Origin: Prevotella sp. UBA2809 | GTDB taxonomy: Bacteria; Bacteroidota; Bacteroidia; Bacteroidales; Bacteroidaceae | Length of the DNA: 64,000 bases | Assembly: GCA_002351725.1 (NCBI GenBank) | Contig: DEHD01000023.1 | Span: 1 to 64,000, forward strand | Reading direction: 5' to 3' | In this document: positions 47,943-56,065 of the stretch, one piece after another | How positions within the stretch are numbered: position 1 is the first letter of the stretch | How the letters are laid out: each line of letters opens with the position of its first letter | Position numbers and translations under genes: made by a program | The notes under the pieces: generated by a model | What the model was told of the DNA's origin: nothing | What the model saw: only the letters and a program-made list of their open reading frames with translations | The model's database searches: none

Positions 47943-48656
47943 TTACGATTTTACTATATTATCCGACAAATTCTCTTCCAACCAAGCAGGGAAACTATCA
48001 AATGTCAGACAGTCCTCAATTCTTACATCACCTACTCGTGTACGACACAATGCCGTGAGATGGGCTCCACTGCCCAAGGCCTCGCCAATGTCACGAGCCA
48101 ACGAGCGTATGTATGTTCCCTTGCCACATGCAACACGAATCTGTAGCTGCATTTTCTCTGGATCGAAACTCATCAGCTCTATCTCGTCTATGCGAATCTG
48201 CTTTGGTTCCAGCTGATGGTCACTACCCTTGCGGGCCAGCTCATAGGCACGGTCGCCACCCACCTTACATGCCGAAAACAGCGGTGGGCGCTGCATTATG
48301 TCACCTACAAACTTAGGCAGGGTCTGCTCTATCAGTTCACGGGTTATATGCTCTGTAGGATATGTCTGGTCTACCTCATGTTCCAGATCATAGCTTGGAG
48401 TTGTGGCTCCCAGCTGCAGTGTAGCAGTATACTCCTTAGAGTGTTTCTGCAACTCCTCGATCTTCTTTGTTGCCTTACCGGTACACAACACCAGCACACC
48501 TGTTGCCAGCGGGTCGAGAGTTCCGGCATGTCCCATTTTCACACGCTTCACATGCAAACGCTTAGACAACACATATCTGATGTGTGCCAGCGCCCCAAAG
48601 CTTGACATGCGATAGGGTTTGTTTATATATATGTATGCGCCTTCCTGGAAATTCAT
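47943..48656 (-). CDS. truB: tRNA pseudouridine(55) synthase
   Basis: A 237-residue TruB, which makes the T-loop pseudouridine 55. The catalytic Asp 48 lies in KMGHAGTLDPLATGVLVLC; the N-terminal IYINKPYRMSSF and YIRSLARDIGEALGSGAHL are the usual substrate-binding motifs. Short C terminus without a PUA domain, as in most Bacteroidota. The last codons and stop contain a small repeat (GTAAAATC, GTAAAATT). The ATG overlaps the uppP stop. Confidence 0.94.
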   Translation of the reverse strand: MNFQEGAYIYINKPYRMSSFGALAHIRYVLSKRLHVKRVKMGHAGTLDPLATGVLVLCTGKATKKIEELQKHSKEYTATLQLGATTPSYDLEHEVDQTYPTEHITRELIEQTLPKFVGDIMQRPPLFSACKVGGDRAYELARKGSDHQLEPKQIRIDEIELMSFDPEKMQLQIRVACGKGTYIRSLARDIGEALGSGAHLTALCRTRVGDVRIEDCLTFDSFPAWLEENLSDNIVKS

Positions 48657-49513
48657 TAGTCAACCATTGCAAGTGAATGACCTGTAAGAAGCAGCACAAT
48701 GATTATTGTACCCACTACTATACGATAAATACCGAAGGCCTTGAATCCATATTTTGTAAGATAATCAACAAACCAGCGCATTGCCAGCAGAGCCACCACA
48801 AAAGCTATTACGCAGCCCAACAGAAGCATGGTTATGTTATGACTTGTTGCCCAGGCAGTGTCTTCCTTAAGCAGGTCAAGCAGATCAAGCAGTGTTGCAC
48901 CTGCCATAGTTGGCACGGCGAGGAAAAACGAGAACTTTGCAGCACGACGGCGTGTAAGACCCTGAGTCATACCACCAACGATAGTTGCCATAGAACGTGA
49001 AACACCAGGGATAACAGAAATACACTGATACAATCCGATCCTAAATGCACGGCGCTCGTCAACCTTATTCTCCTCACTGCCCTTATTAAACAGCTTGTCG
49101 CAGAAGAGCATGAATATACCACCAAGAACCAGCATCACAGCTACTACCTCTACACTATCCAACAACCAATCAAGCAGTCCCGACTTCTTGGCAGCCAGAC
49201 CGATAACCACAGCAGGAAGCACTCCTACTAACAACAACCAGTAAAAGTAGAATCTGTGCTTCAGTCGTTTGAACAGTGAGCTACCCTCGGGTGCAGGTGT
49301 ATTGTCGAACTGGAAGAATCGATTCCAATACAGACATACTACCGACAGGATAGCACCAAACTGAATTATAAATGTAAATGCATGTACGAAGGGATCGCCT
49401 TGAGGCACACCCAACAGGTTCTGTGCAATAATCATATGTCCTGTAGACGACACAGGCAGGAACTCTGTCAAGCCCTCAATAATGGCGATAATGACTGTTT
49501 CAATCCAATCCAT
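48656..49513 (-). CDS. uppP: Undecaprenyl-diphosphatase
   Basis: A 285-residue BacA-type membrane phosphatase recycling undecaprenyl diphosphate for peptidoglycan, LPS and glycan synthesis. The active-site stretches EGLTEFLPVSSTGHM and PGVSRSMATI are present, with about eight spans. It is coupled to truB by a 1-nt overlap and lies 3 nt after the DUF3098 gene. Confidence 0.94.
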   Translation of the reverse strand: MDWIETVIIAIIEGLTEFLPVSSTGHMIIAQNLLGVPQGDPFVHAFTFIIQFGAILSVVCLYWNRFFQFDNTPAPEGSSLFKRLKHRFYFYWLLLVGVLPAVVIGLAAKKSGLLDWLLDSVEVVAVMLVLGGIFMLFCDKLFNKGSEENKVDERRAFRIGLYQCISVIPGVSRSMATIVGGMTQGLTRRRAAKFSFFLAVPTMAGATLLDLLDLLKEDTAWATSHNITMLLLGCVIAFVVALLAMRWFVDYLTKYGFKAFGIYRIVVGTIIIVLLLTGHSLAMVD

Positions 49514-49516
49514 ATC

Positions 49517-49747
49517 TTATTCTATATCTTTTGGTTTTCTTACAACTGCATAAATCATCGATACAAATCCCACCAGACATACTATCGGTGCCACCTTTAT
49601 ACGACGTGCGCTGAAGATATCCGGTTCAAATACCGTATCCGATGAGTTTGGACCTACCATCAGCAGGAATCCAATAACTACAATAACCATGCTTATTGCC
49701 AACAATATAAAGTTGGTCTTGTCGAATGCAAAATTCTTTTTATCCAT
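49517..49747 (-). CDS. DUF3098 small membrane protein
   Basis: A 76-residue protein with two spans (about 14-32 and 52-70) joined by a polar loop (GPNSSDTVFEPDIFSARR). It matches DUF3098, found next to ftsX and uppP in Bacteroidota. Function unknown; its fixed place between a divisome component and the lipid-carrier phosphatase suggests a cell-envelope role (inference). Confidence 0.85.
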   Translation of the reverse strand: MDKKNFAFDKTNFILLAISMVIVVIGFLLMVGPNSSDTVFEPDIFSARRIKVAPIVCLVGFVSMIYAVVRKPKDIE

Positions 49748-49763
49748 TTCTAATTATTGCATT

Positions 49764-50642
49764 TTAAATTTTATAAAGTTCTCCTGCCGACATGCGGAGG
49801 AATCTATTTACCGAAATATATGAGCATGCAGCCGTTATGATTATTCCGAACAGCAGCACGGCTCCAGCCGTTATGGCAAGCTCGCGCCAGCTGATAACTG
49901 CCACGATATTGGGCTCGTAATAATACAGTCCGTAGAACAGTCCACCCAGAACGGCAATAGCCATGATAGCAGCAATCACACCTATCAGCAGAGCCTGATT
50001 CATGAACGGGCGGCGGATAAAGCCCCAAGATGCACCAACCAGTTTCATGGTGTGGATGAGGAATCGGCGCGAGTAGACACTCATTCTTACAGTATTGTTA
50101 ATCAGCGAGAACGAAACAAACGTCAGCAGCACAGCAAGTCCAAGCAGCAGCAGGTTCAGCTTTGTAAGATTGCGGTTCACGCTATCCATCAGATCCACCT
50201 GATATGCCACATCGGTAATCTTTGGATTCTTCTGCAGTTCCTTTGCTATCCACTTCAGCGAGTCGCGGTTTGCATAGTCGCTCTTAAGTTGCAGCTCAAG
50301 TGTGGCAGGGAATGGGTTAACACCAAGGAACTCCGATGGGTCAGATCCCATGGCCTCAGTCTGCTCCTTCAGTGCCTGCTCCTTACTGATATAATCAATA
50401 TTCCTTGAGTAAGGACGATGGTAAAGGTCACGACACAACATCTTTGCACCGTTCACACTAACATCATCGCTAAGCATAACAGTCACAGTAAGGTTTTCCT
50501 TAACCCACTGCGACAGATTACGGCTGGTCTGTACTGAGAATACCACCAAACCAAGAAGAACCAGCACCATCGCAGTACTTATGCAAAGTGTAACCAACTG
50601 CACACCACGACGGTTGCCAGCATATTTTTTTCGTCTTTTCAT
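49764..50642 (-). CDS. ftsX: Cell-division protein FtsX
   Basis: A 292-residue FtsX with a basic cytoplasmic N terminus, first span (about 16-38), extracellular domain (about 45-165), then three further spans (MacB-like fold, FMNQALLIGVIAAIMAIAVLGG). With FtsE it controls peptidoglycan hydrolases at the division site; ftsE is not in the window, which is usual for Bacteroidota. Leads the six-gene run to folK and has its own -7 box. Confidence 0.92.
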   Translation of the reverse strand: MKRRKKYAGNRRGVQLVTLCISTAMVLVLLGLVVFSVQTSRNLSQWVKENLTVTVMLSDDVSVNGAKMLCRDLYHRPYSRNIDYISKEQALKEQTEAMGSDPSEFLGVNPFPATLELQLKSDYANRDSLKWIAKELQKNPKITDVAYQVDLMDSVNRNLTKLNLLLLGLAVLLTFVSFSLINNTVRMSVYSRRFLIHTMKLVGASWGFIRRPFMNQALLIGVIAAIMAIAVLGGLFYGLYYYEPNIVAVISWRELAITAGAVLLFGIIITAACSYISVNRFLRMSAGELYKI

Positions 50643-50675
50643 TTATTTACGTACGTAAAAATTCGAATTCGGCTG

Positions 50676-50683
50676 CAAAGTTA
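50676..50683 (-). promoter_or_regulatory. -7 box (TAACTTTG) of the ftsX cluster
   Basis: TAnnTTTG followed by CAGCC, 33 nt before the ATG. It forms a 9-bp inverted repeat with the divergent box of the radical SAM gene (GGCTGCAAA at 50671-50679 with TTTGCAGCC at 50732-50740). Confidence 0.65.
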
Positions 50684-50727
50684 CATATTTTTTTAGACAT
50701 AAGTACATAAGAACATATAATTTTTTG

Positions 50728-50735
50728 TAATTTTG
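50728..50735 (+). promoter_or_regulatory. -7 box (TAATTTTG) of the radical SAM gene
   Basis: TAnnTTTG followed by CAGCC. The ATG at 50744 is only 8 nt after the box, so the leader is expected to be a few bases at most. Confidence 0.65.
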
Positions 50736-50743
50736 CAGCCGAT

Positions 50744-51520
50744 ATGAGTACAATTATTTATCCATCGCCCATTTTCGGGCCTGTTCACAGTCGTCGCCTG
50801 GGCATTTCGCTCGGCATCAACCTCTTGCCAGCCGATGGCAAGGTGTGCAGTTTTAACTGTATCTATTGCGAGTGCGGTCTCAATGAGACTCATCGCCCTA
50901 CCCTGCCCATGCCTACGCGCAAAGAGGTAACCGTTAAGCTCGAAGAGAAACTGCAGTCAATGACAACCGAAGGTCAGCTACCCGACGTGCTCACCTTTGC
51001 CGGCAATGGCGAGCCTACTTGTAATCCCCATTTCCCAGAGATTATCGACGACGTAATACGTCTGCGCAATCAGTATTGCCCGCAGGCCAAGGTTTCTGTA
51101 CTCAGCAACTCCACCATGATTCATCGTCCTGAGGTCCACGATGCGCTTATGCGTGTTGACAACAACATCCTTAAGCTCGACACCATCAATCCTTCATATA
51201 TTAATAAGGTGGATCAGCCTAATGGTAATTACGATGTACACAAGATTATAGAACGTCTAAAGGCTTTTAATGGTCATGTAATCATCCAGACTATGTTCAT
51301 GCAAGGTTGTGTTAACGGCGAATCTGTAGATAACACTGGCGATGAATACGTCAGCCCATGGCTTGATGCTGTTAAAGAGATAGCCCCACAACAGGTAATG
51401 ATCTACACCATCGACCGCGAGACACCTGTGCAAGGTCTACAGAAAGCGACCCATGAGCAACTCGACGCCATCCGCGACCGCGTCATTGCCCAAGGCATCC
51501 CCTGCACAGCATCATATTAA
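50744..51520 (+). CDS. Radical SAM protein
   Basis: A 258-residue radical SAM enzyme with the cluster motif at Cys 35, Cys 39 and Cys 42 (CSFNCIYCECG), the glycine-rich SAM-binding strand FAGNGEPTCNP and a C-terminal part that completes the partial barrel (PQQVMIYTIDRETP). It resembles the SPASM-less group annotated as Fe-S oxidoreductases related to MoaA/NirJ or wybutosine-synthesis proteins; the substrate is unknown. Its stop codon shares TTAA with the convergent permease gene. Confidence 0.8.
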   Translation: MSTIIYPSPIFGPVHSRRLGISLGINLLPADGKVCSFNCIYCECGLNETHRPTLPMPTRKEVTVKLEEKLQSMTTEGQLPDVLTFAGNGEPTCNPHFPEIIDDVIRLRNQYCPQAKVSVLSNSTMIHRPEVHDALMRVDNNILKLDTINPSYINKVDQPNGNYDVHKIIERLKAFNGHVIIQTMFMQGCVNGESVDNTGDEYVSPWLDAVKEIAPQQVMIYTIDRETPVQGLQKATHEQLDAIRDRVIAQGIPCTASY

Positions 51521-52785
51521 ACAAGATTCTTTTTCTTCCTATTTATCCACGAGTTGATAAACGATAACAATATGTAGGTAAACAGACCGATGATGATACC
51601 ATCGGTGATACTGCCTGTTATGGTCATAAGCAGGATAATAAGGAAAGCGGGGAAACTCTCCTTTACATCTTCAAGATTTATATGACGGACGATACCAAAT
51701 AGGTAGAGTCCGGCAATAACCATGATTGGCGCTGTAGCTGCATTAGGGATGGCAAGGAACAGCGGAGCCAGAAAGAGACTTATAACAAAGCAAATGGCCA
51801 CCACAAAGGCCGAAAGACCTGTTCGACCGCCCTCGGCAAAGCCCGTGGCACTCTCGACATAGGTGGTAACAGTGCTACAACCCAGGCAGGCGCCTGTAAC
51901 AGTGGCAATGGCATCGCTAAGCATGATGCGGCGCAGGTGAGGAATACGACCGTCCTTACGTATAATACCTGAGCAAGCCATGACACCTACTACGGTACCA
52001 AGACTGTCGAACACATCAAAGAACAGCATAGTCAACACACACACCCAGAAGTCGGGCCAGAAGATAAAATCGAATGAGAACTGACAGAACAGAGGTGCTG
52101 GCGATGGTGGCAGGCAGAAGATGTTATCAGGTATTTGCGTTACACCAAAAGGAATGCCGATAAGTGTTATGATTATGATGCTTGGCAACAGACTGCCACG
52201 GAAGCGCATAATAAAGAATGTTCCTGTGAGTATCAATCCCAAAATAAACAACAGGGATGACGGGGTGGCAAGGGTATCGAGATGGTTAAACATTGTACCA
52301 TGGGCAAGAATACCACTATTTTTGAATCCAATCATGGCCACAAAGAAACCAATACCTGCAGCAATGGCGTACTTAAGCGATGTGGGCACCATCTCGAAGA
52401 TGATGCGACGCAGACTGCTGATGCAGATAAGTATAAACAATATACCCTCTATCAATACCGCTGTGAGTGCAAACTGCCAAGGATAGCCCAACGAGATGCA
52501 TACAGTCTCGATGAAAAACACATTAAGAGTAAGTCCTGGTGCAAGTCCGAACGGGCGTTTGGCCACAAAAGCCATGAGCAGTGTGCCGACAATGGCCGAA
52601 AGGGCAGTGGCTGTGAACATGGATTCTACAGGGAATCCCTTTTCTCCAAGCGGTGCAAACATTACTGGCATCAAAGCCAGGATGTAAACCATAGTAAAGA
52701 AAGTGGTAATGCCCGAGATCACCTCGGTTCTGAAATCGTCGCGCTGCGACGAGAATCCTACTAACGATAGGAGTTTATCTTTCAT
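51517..52785 (-). CDS. NCS2-family purine permease (AzgA-like)
   Basis: A 422-residue transporter with about 12-14 spans of the adenine/guanine/hypoxanthine (AzgA) branch of NCS2. Visible are the N-terminal TEVISGITTFFTMVYILALMP, MAFVAKRPFGLAPGLTLNVFF, DVFDSLGTVVGVM and the TTYVESATGFAEGGRTGLSA stretch, all close to AzgA motifs. It imports purine bases with protons. The ATG overlaps the kinase stop codon (ATGA), so a sensor kinase and a purine permease are translated together. That may be chance or may link purine uptake to signalling. Confidence 0.9.
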   Translation of the reverse strand: MKDKLLSLVGFSSQRDDFRTEVISGITTFFTMVYILALMPVMFAPLGEKGFPVESMFTATALSAIVGTLLMAFVAKRPFGLAPGLTLNVFFIETVCISLGYPWQFALTAVLIEGILFILICISSLRRIIFEMVPTSLKYAIAAGIGFFVAMIGFKNSGILAHGTMFNHLDTLATPSSLLFILGLILTGTFFIMRFRGSLLPSIIIITLIGIPFGVTQIPDNIFCLPPSPAPLFCQFSFDFIFWPDFWVCVLTMLFFDVFDSLGTVVGVMACSGIIRKDGRIPHLRRIMLSDAIATVTGACLGCSTVTTYVESATGFAEGGRTGLSAFVVAICFVISLFLAPLFLAIPNAATAPIMVIAGLYLFGIVRHINLEDVKESFPAFLIILLMTITGSITDGIIIGLFTYILLSFINSWINRKKKNLV

Positions 52786-53753
52786 GCGTTTGTTGTAATG
52801 GGTATTATCAAATCAAATTTAGAGCCTCCGCTATAGCTCTCATCAAGCGTCAGCGTACCGCCAAGACGTTCGGCGACCATACGAGCGATAGACAGGCCAA
52901 GACCTGCGCCCTGCGCAAAACTGTCGAGCTTAGAGAATCGCTCGAAGATATAATCACGCTTATCGCATGGTATACCAGGACCTGTATCAGCCACTGCAAA
53001 GTGAAGTTTATCATTCTCTTTATTCTGGCTGATTGTTATGCTGCCTTGAGTGGTAAACTTCGCGGCGTTATCAAGCAGCTTGACAAGTATCAGGTTAATC
53101 ATTTGCGGATGAGTGGTAATCATCTCCGTCTCGGGTATATTACAGCTGCACTTCAACTCTACGCCCTGAGCAACAATCGGCTCAACAGCATCGCGGGCCT
53201 GAGTGATAATTGAGGCAGCAACACACAGCTCAGCATCAGGCAAGGCTGCACCACTCTCGGTATCTGATATAAGAATAAGATCGTCGAGTATATTTGTAAG
53301 CAATCGGGTATTCTCCTGAATACGCTGACTGAAGTCGATACGCTCTGTTTCAGGTATTTCGACACCTGTCATGGTGAGAACCTGAGTAAATCCACTGATG
53401 GCGTTAAGAGGAGTACGAATCTCGTGAGTCATGCTACGAAGGAACGATGTTTTGGCTTGCAGGGCTGCCTCAGCACGGTCACGCTCAATAGCCAACTGTT
53501 TGTTTTGGGCAACAACCACATTGCGTTCGCGCTGTAGCTGCAGGTTCTTAACCTCCAGACGATGCTGCCAGCGGTTGTTAACCATCAGGAACACGAGCAG
53601 TGCTCCGATACATACAACCATGGCAATACCGCCATTTGTAAATTGCGAGCGTCTCTGCAACATCTCCATCTGTTCTGCATTTGCAGGGGCAGAAACAGCG
53701 ATTGTGACTGACAACGAGATAATTGCAATAAGCAGGAGTAACGTTCTCTTCAT
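52782..53753 (-). CDS. Membrane sensor histidine kinase without input domain
   Basis: A 323-residue kinase: signal-like N terminus (1-25), a very short extracytoplasmic part, one span (about 43-59), a coiled coil (about 65-95), HisKA with phospho-acceptor His 110 (THEIRTPLN) and HATPase (NAAKFTTQGS, ADTGPGIP, GAGLGLSIA). Having no recognisable sensor domain it may be controlled by a partner or by membrane state. Strong likeness to the kinases at 3416 and 23693 in the catalytic part. No response regulator nearby. Complete promoter upstream. Confidence 0.85.
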   Translation of the reverse strand: MKRTLLLLIAIISLSVTIAVSAPANAEQMEMLQRRSQFTNGGIAMVVCIGALLVFLMVNNRWQHRLEVKNLQLQRERNVVVAQNKQLAIERDRAEAALQAKTSFLRSMTHEIRTPLNAISGFTQVLTMTGVEIPETERIDFSQRIQENTRLLTNILDDLILISDTESGAALPDAELCVAASIITQARDAVEPIVAQGVELKCSCNIPETEMITTHPQMINLILVKLLDNAAKFTTQGSITISQNKENDKLHFAVADTGPGIPCDKRDYIFERFSKLDSFAQGAGLGLSIARMVAERLGGTLTLDESYSGGSKFDLIIPITTNA

Positions 53754-53786
53754 CGATTAATCATTGGGCCTTTTAAGTTTCGGCGG

Positions 53787-53818
53787 CAAAGGTAGAAAAA
53801 AAATCCCGAAAGAACAAA
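53787..53818 (-). promoter_or_regulatory. -33/-7 promoter of the kinase-permease pair
   Basis: TTTG (53815-53818) and TACCTTTG (53787-53794) on the minus strand, 20-nt spacer, 33 nt before the ATG. The -33 box lies in the loop of the lpxA terminator and the spacer contains its stem arm and T-tract. Confidence 0.65.
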
Positions 53819-53825
53819 CTTTCGG
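53796..53825 (-). terminator. Intrinsic terminator of the efflux-lpxA operon
   Basis: CCGAAAG pairs with CTTTCGG (53806-53825) around a 6-nt loop and is followed by eight T on the minus strand (53796-53803). There is also a T-run on the plus side, so it could work in both directions. Confidence 0.85.
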
Positions 53826-53840
53826 AATTTTTTTTCTTAA

Positions 53841-54620
53841 TTACTTACACATAATGCCTCGTTTGGTGTTCTCCAAGAACTTGATAATGTTCTGGATTTC
53901 GGGGCCATCGGGGACCTGATCCTTTATCTGCTTTACAACATCGAAGACACTTGTCTTACCATGGAACAGCAATCGATAGGCATTGGCAATATGCTTCTGC
54001 ACCTTAGGATCGATCCCTGCGTAGTTCATCACAGTGGTGTTAGGACCACCGTACTCCATAGGACTGCCACCAGCGATGACATAAGGAGGAACATCGTGCG
54101 AGAAAGTACATCCTGCCTGAATCATCGCAAGGTCGCCAGCACGGGTGCCTGCGTTCTGGATGGCACCTGAAGAGAAGATAACACCATTACCTATCTCGCA
54201 ATCGCCAGCCACCTTAGTACCGTAACCAAACACACAGTTGGTACCTACAACGGTGTCGTGACTGATGTGGGTACCCTCGAGCAGGTAGTTATGATTACCA
54301 ATCTTTGTAACGCCATCCTTCTGAGTACCACGGTTGATAACCACATTCTCGCGGATAACGTTATTATCACCAATCTCTACATACGACTTTGCGCCACGGA
54401 AGTTAAAATCCTGAGGCAGGGCAGCAATAACAGTACCCTGATGAATCTTATTGTTGTTACCGATGCGTGAGCCGTCGCAGATGCTAACGAAGGGGAAGAT
54501 GATACAGTTATCACCAATCACCACATCGTCTTCGATATACACGAAGGGGAATATCTTACAGTTATCGCCAATCTTTGCCTTTGGGCTAATCTCAGCTTTT
54601 GGGGATATTTCGCTTGCCAT
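53841..54620 (-). CDS. LpxA-like UDP-N-acetylglucosamine acyltransferase
   Basis: A 259-residue left-handed beta-helix acyltransferase built of hexapeptide repeats (IGDNCKIFPF, VIGDNCIIFPF), with a C-terminal helical bundle (about 190-259). It matches LpxA in length and layout, including the catalytic His 121 (SHDTVVG). The second His of E. coli LpxA (His 144) corresponds to Asp 140 here (KVAGDCEIG). LpxA adds the first acyl chain of lipid A. In Bacteroidales the main lpxA is usually with lpxD and lpxC/fabZ; this copy instead follows an RND efflux operon, so it may be a second paralogue. The start is ATG 54620, immediately after the heptamer array. Confidence 0.8.
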   Translation of the reverse strand: MASEISPKAEISPKAKIGDNCKIFPFVYIEDDVVIGDNCIIFPFVSICDGSRIGNNNKIHQGTVIAALPQDFNFRGAKSYVEIGDNNVIRENVVINRGTQKDGVTKIGNHNYLLEGTHISHDTVVGTNCVFGYGTKVAGDCEIGNGVIFSSGAIQNAGTRAGDLAMIQAGCTFSHDVPPYVIAGGSPMEYGGPNTTVMNYAGIDPKVQKHIANAYRLLFHGKTSVFDVVKQIKDQVPDGPEIQNIIKFLENTKRGIMCK

Positions 54621-54653
54621 AATTATCAATTTTCAATTTTCAATTATCAATTA
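54621..54653 (-). repeat. Stop-to-start heptamer array (TAATTGA/AAATTGA), 4-5 units
   Basis: Four full 7-nt units and a partial one fill the whole gap between the outer-membrane-factor TAA (54651-54653) and the ATG of the lpxA-like gene. Plus-strand units are AATTATC and AATTTTC. The TAA stop is the first triplet of the array on the sense strand. Confidence 0.9.
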
Positions 54654-56030
54654 GTTAGCTCCGCCACCCAGGGCCTGATAGAGACTCACTACAGCCTGCA
54701 TCTTTGAAAGCTGATCGCTAACCTCAGCAATCTCGGCATTCAGCAGATTGCTCTGAGCGGTGATAACCTCGAGATAAGTGGTGTTGGCAGATGACTCCAT
54801 CAACTTTCTGGTGTCGTCAACATTCTGCTTCAGCACCTGTACACGCTTACCATCGAGCTCTACTTTCTGAGAATAAGAGTTGTAGGCTACAAGCGCGTTG
54901 CTAACCTCATTACCAGCTTTATAAATAGCGTTCTGCCACTTGTTGAAGGCCTGCTCATACTGCATCTTTGCCACCTTCAAACCAGCCACAATCTGACCAT
55001 GCTGGAAGATAGGCTGAACCAGCGAACCAACAGCCGAGAGCAACCACTTACCAGGATTAACCATACCATTCTGATTAGTGAAGGCAGCGGTACCTGTAAT
55101 AGTGATGTTAGGATAGAAACGGCTGCGGGCTGTCTCAACATCGTAGAAGCACTGTGCCAGCGACATCTCATACTGATGAACATCAGCACGGTTGGCCAGC
55201 ATCTGGATGCCTACGCCTGTAGAGAACTCGGTGGGCAGGCTCTGCTGAGCGAACTTGCCACGAGCGATAGCCTGACCAGGCTGACCAAGCAGCAGCGAGA
55301 GTGAGTTCTCAGCCTCGCGCATCTGGCGCAGCAGGTCAACACGCTGTGCCTGAACCTGATAGTAGGCAGCCTCAGCACTCTGAACAGCAGTAGAGCGATA
55401 GCCCACGCGGTTGTCGTGCATGAACTGCATCTTCTCCCAGGTCTCCTTGGTGAGCTGTTCCATATCTGATACAATCTCAAGCTGACGGTCGATCATCAGC
55501 AGTGTGTAATACAGATTGGCAATGGCAGAGATGATATTGGTCTTCACCACAGTCTGATAATCCTTTGTAGCAATGAGCTGCATCTGTGCAGAGCGCTTAG
55601 CACTGAGCAGATTGCCAAACAAATCTACATTCCAGCTGGCTGAAACAGGCAGCGAATAAGCTTTGGTGGCAGCAGCGCCATCAAACGACGAGAGTGTTCC
55701 CTGTGGACTGATAGCTACTGATGGAAGGAAGGCCAGCTTGGCCACTTTGAGAGCCTCATTCACCATCTGCACATTCAGGGCAGCATTCAGCAGGTCGGGA
55801 TTTTGCTTTAAGCCCTGCTCAATCAGCGACTGCAGCTGTGGATCGGTGAACACCGTGCGCCATGGCAGGTTGCCAAACGAGGTTGTGTCCTGAACAGCCA
55901 GGGTATCGGTAAGCGACTGTGTGTCGCGAACCAATCCTTTGGTGTCTACCTCAGGACGCTCGTATTTGTTATAGAGTCCGCAGCTTGTTAGCAGCATAGC
56001 TGCGGACATAAATATCATTAATTTCTTCAT
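54651..56030 (-). CDS. NodT-family outer-membrane efflux factor (TolC-like)
   Basis: A 459-residue outer-membrane factor with lipobox (MLLTSCG, Cys 17) and two TolC-type repeats of long helices and strands (about 60-250 and 265-455, each with a QSLIEQGLKQNPDLLNAAL-like start). It forms the trimeric exit duct of an RND pump. ATG 56030 is used; the GTG two codons upstream belongs to the heptamer array that fills the gap to the pump gene. Third gene of the efflux operon. Confidence 0.9.
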   Translation of the reverse strand: MKKLMIFMSAAMLLTSCGLYNKYERPEVDTKGLVRDTQSLTDTLAVQDTTSFGNLPWRTVFTDPQLQSLIEQGLKQNPDLLNAALNVQMVNEALKVAKLAFLPSVAISPQGTLSSFDGAAATKAYSLPVSASWNVDLFGNLLSAKRSAQMQLIATKDYQTVVKTNIISAIANLYYTLLMIDRQLEIVSDMEQLTKETWEKMQFMHDNRVGYRSTAVQSAEAAYYQVQAQRVDLLRQMREAENSLSLLLGQPGQAIARGKFAQQSLPTEFSTGVGIQMLANRADVHQYEMSLAQCFYDVETARSRFYPNITITGTAAFTNQNGMVNPGKWLLSAVGSLVQPIFQHGQIVAGLKVAKMQYEQAFNKWQNAIYKAGNEVSNALVAYNSYSQKVELDGKRVQVLKQNVDDTRKLMESSANTTYLEVITAQSNLLNAEIAEVSDQLSKMQAVVSLYQALGGGAN

Positions 56031-56065
56031 ATTCACTATTCACTATTCGTTATTCACTATTCACT
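56031..56065 (-). repeat. Stop-to-start heptamer array (AGTGAAT), 5 units
   Basis: Five exact 7-nt units (plus-strand ATTCACT four times and ATTCGTT once) fill the gap between the RND pump TGA, which is part of the first unit, and the outer-membrane-factor ATG, with no base left over. Confidence 0.95.

Noticed and set aside
47941..47958. Stop-seeded array at the truB end
   Set aside because: Only two 8-nt copies (GTAAAATC, GTAAAATT); too short to separate from chance.
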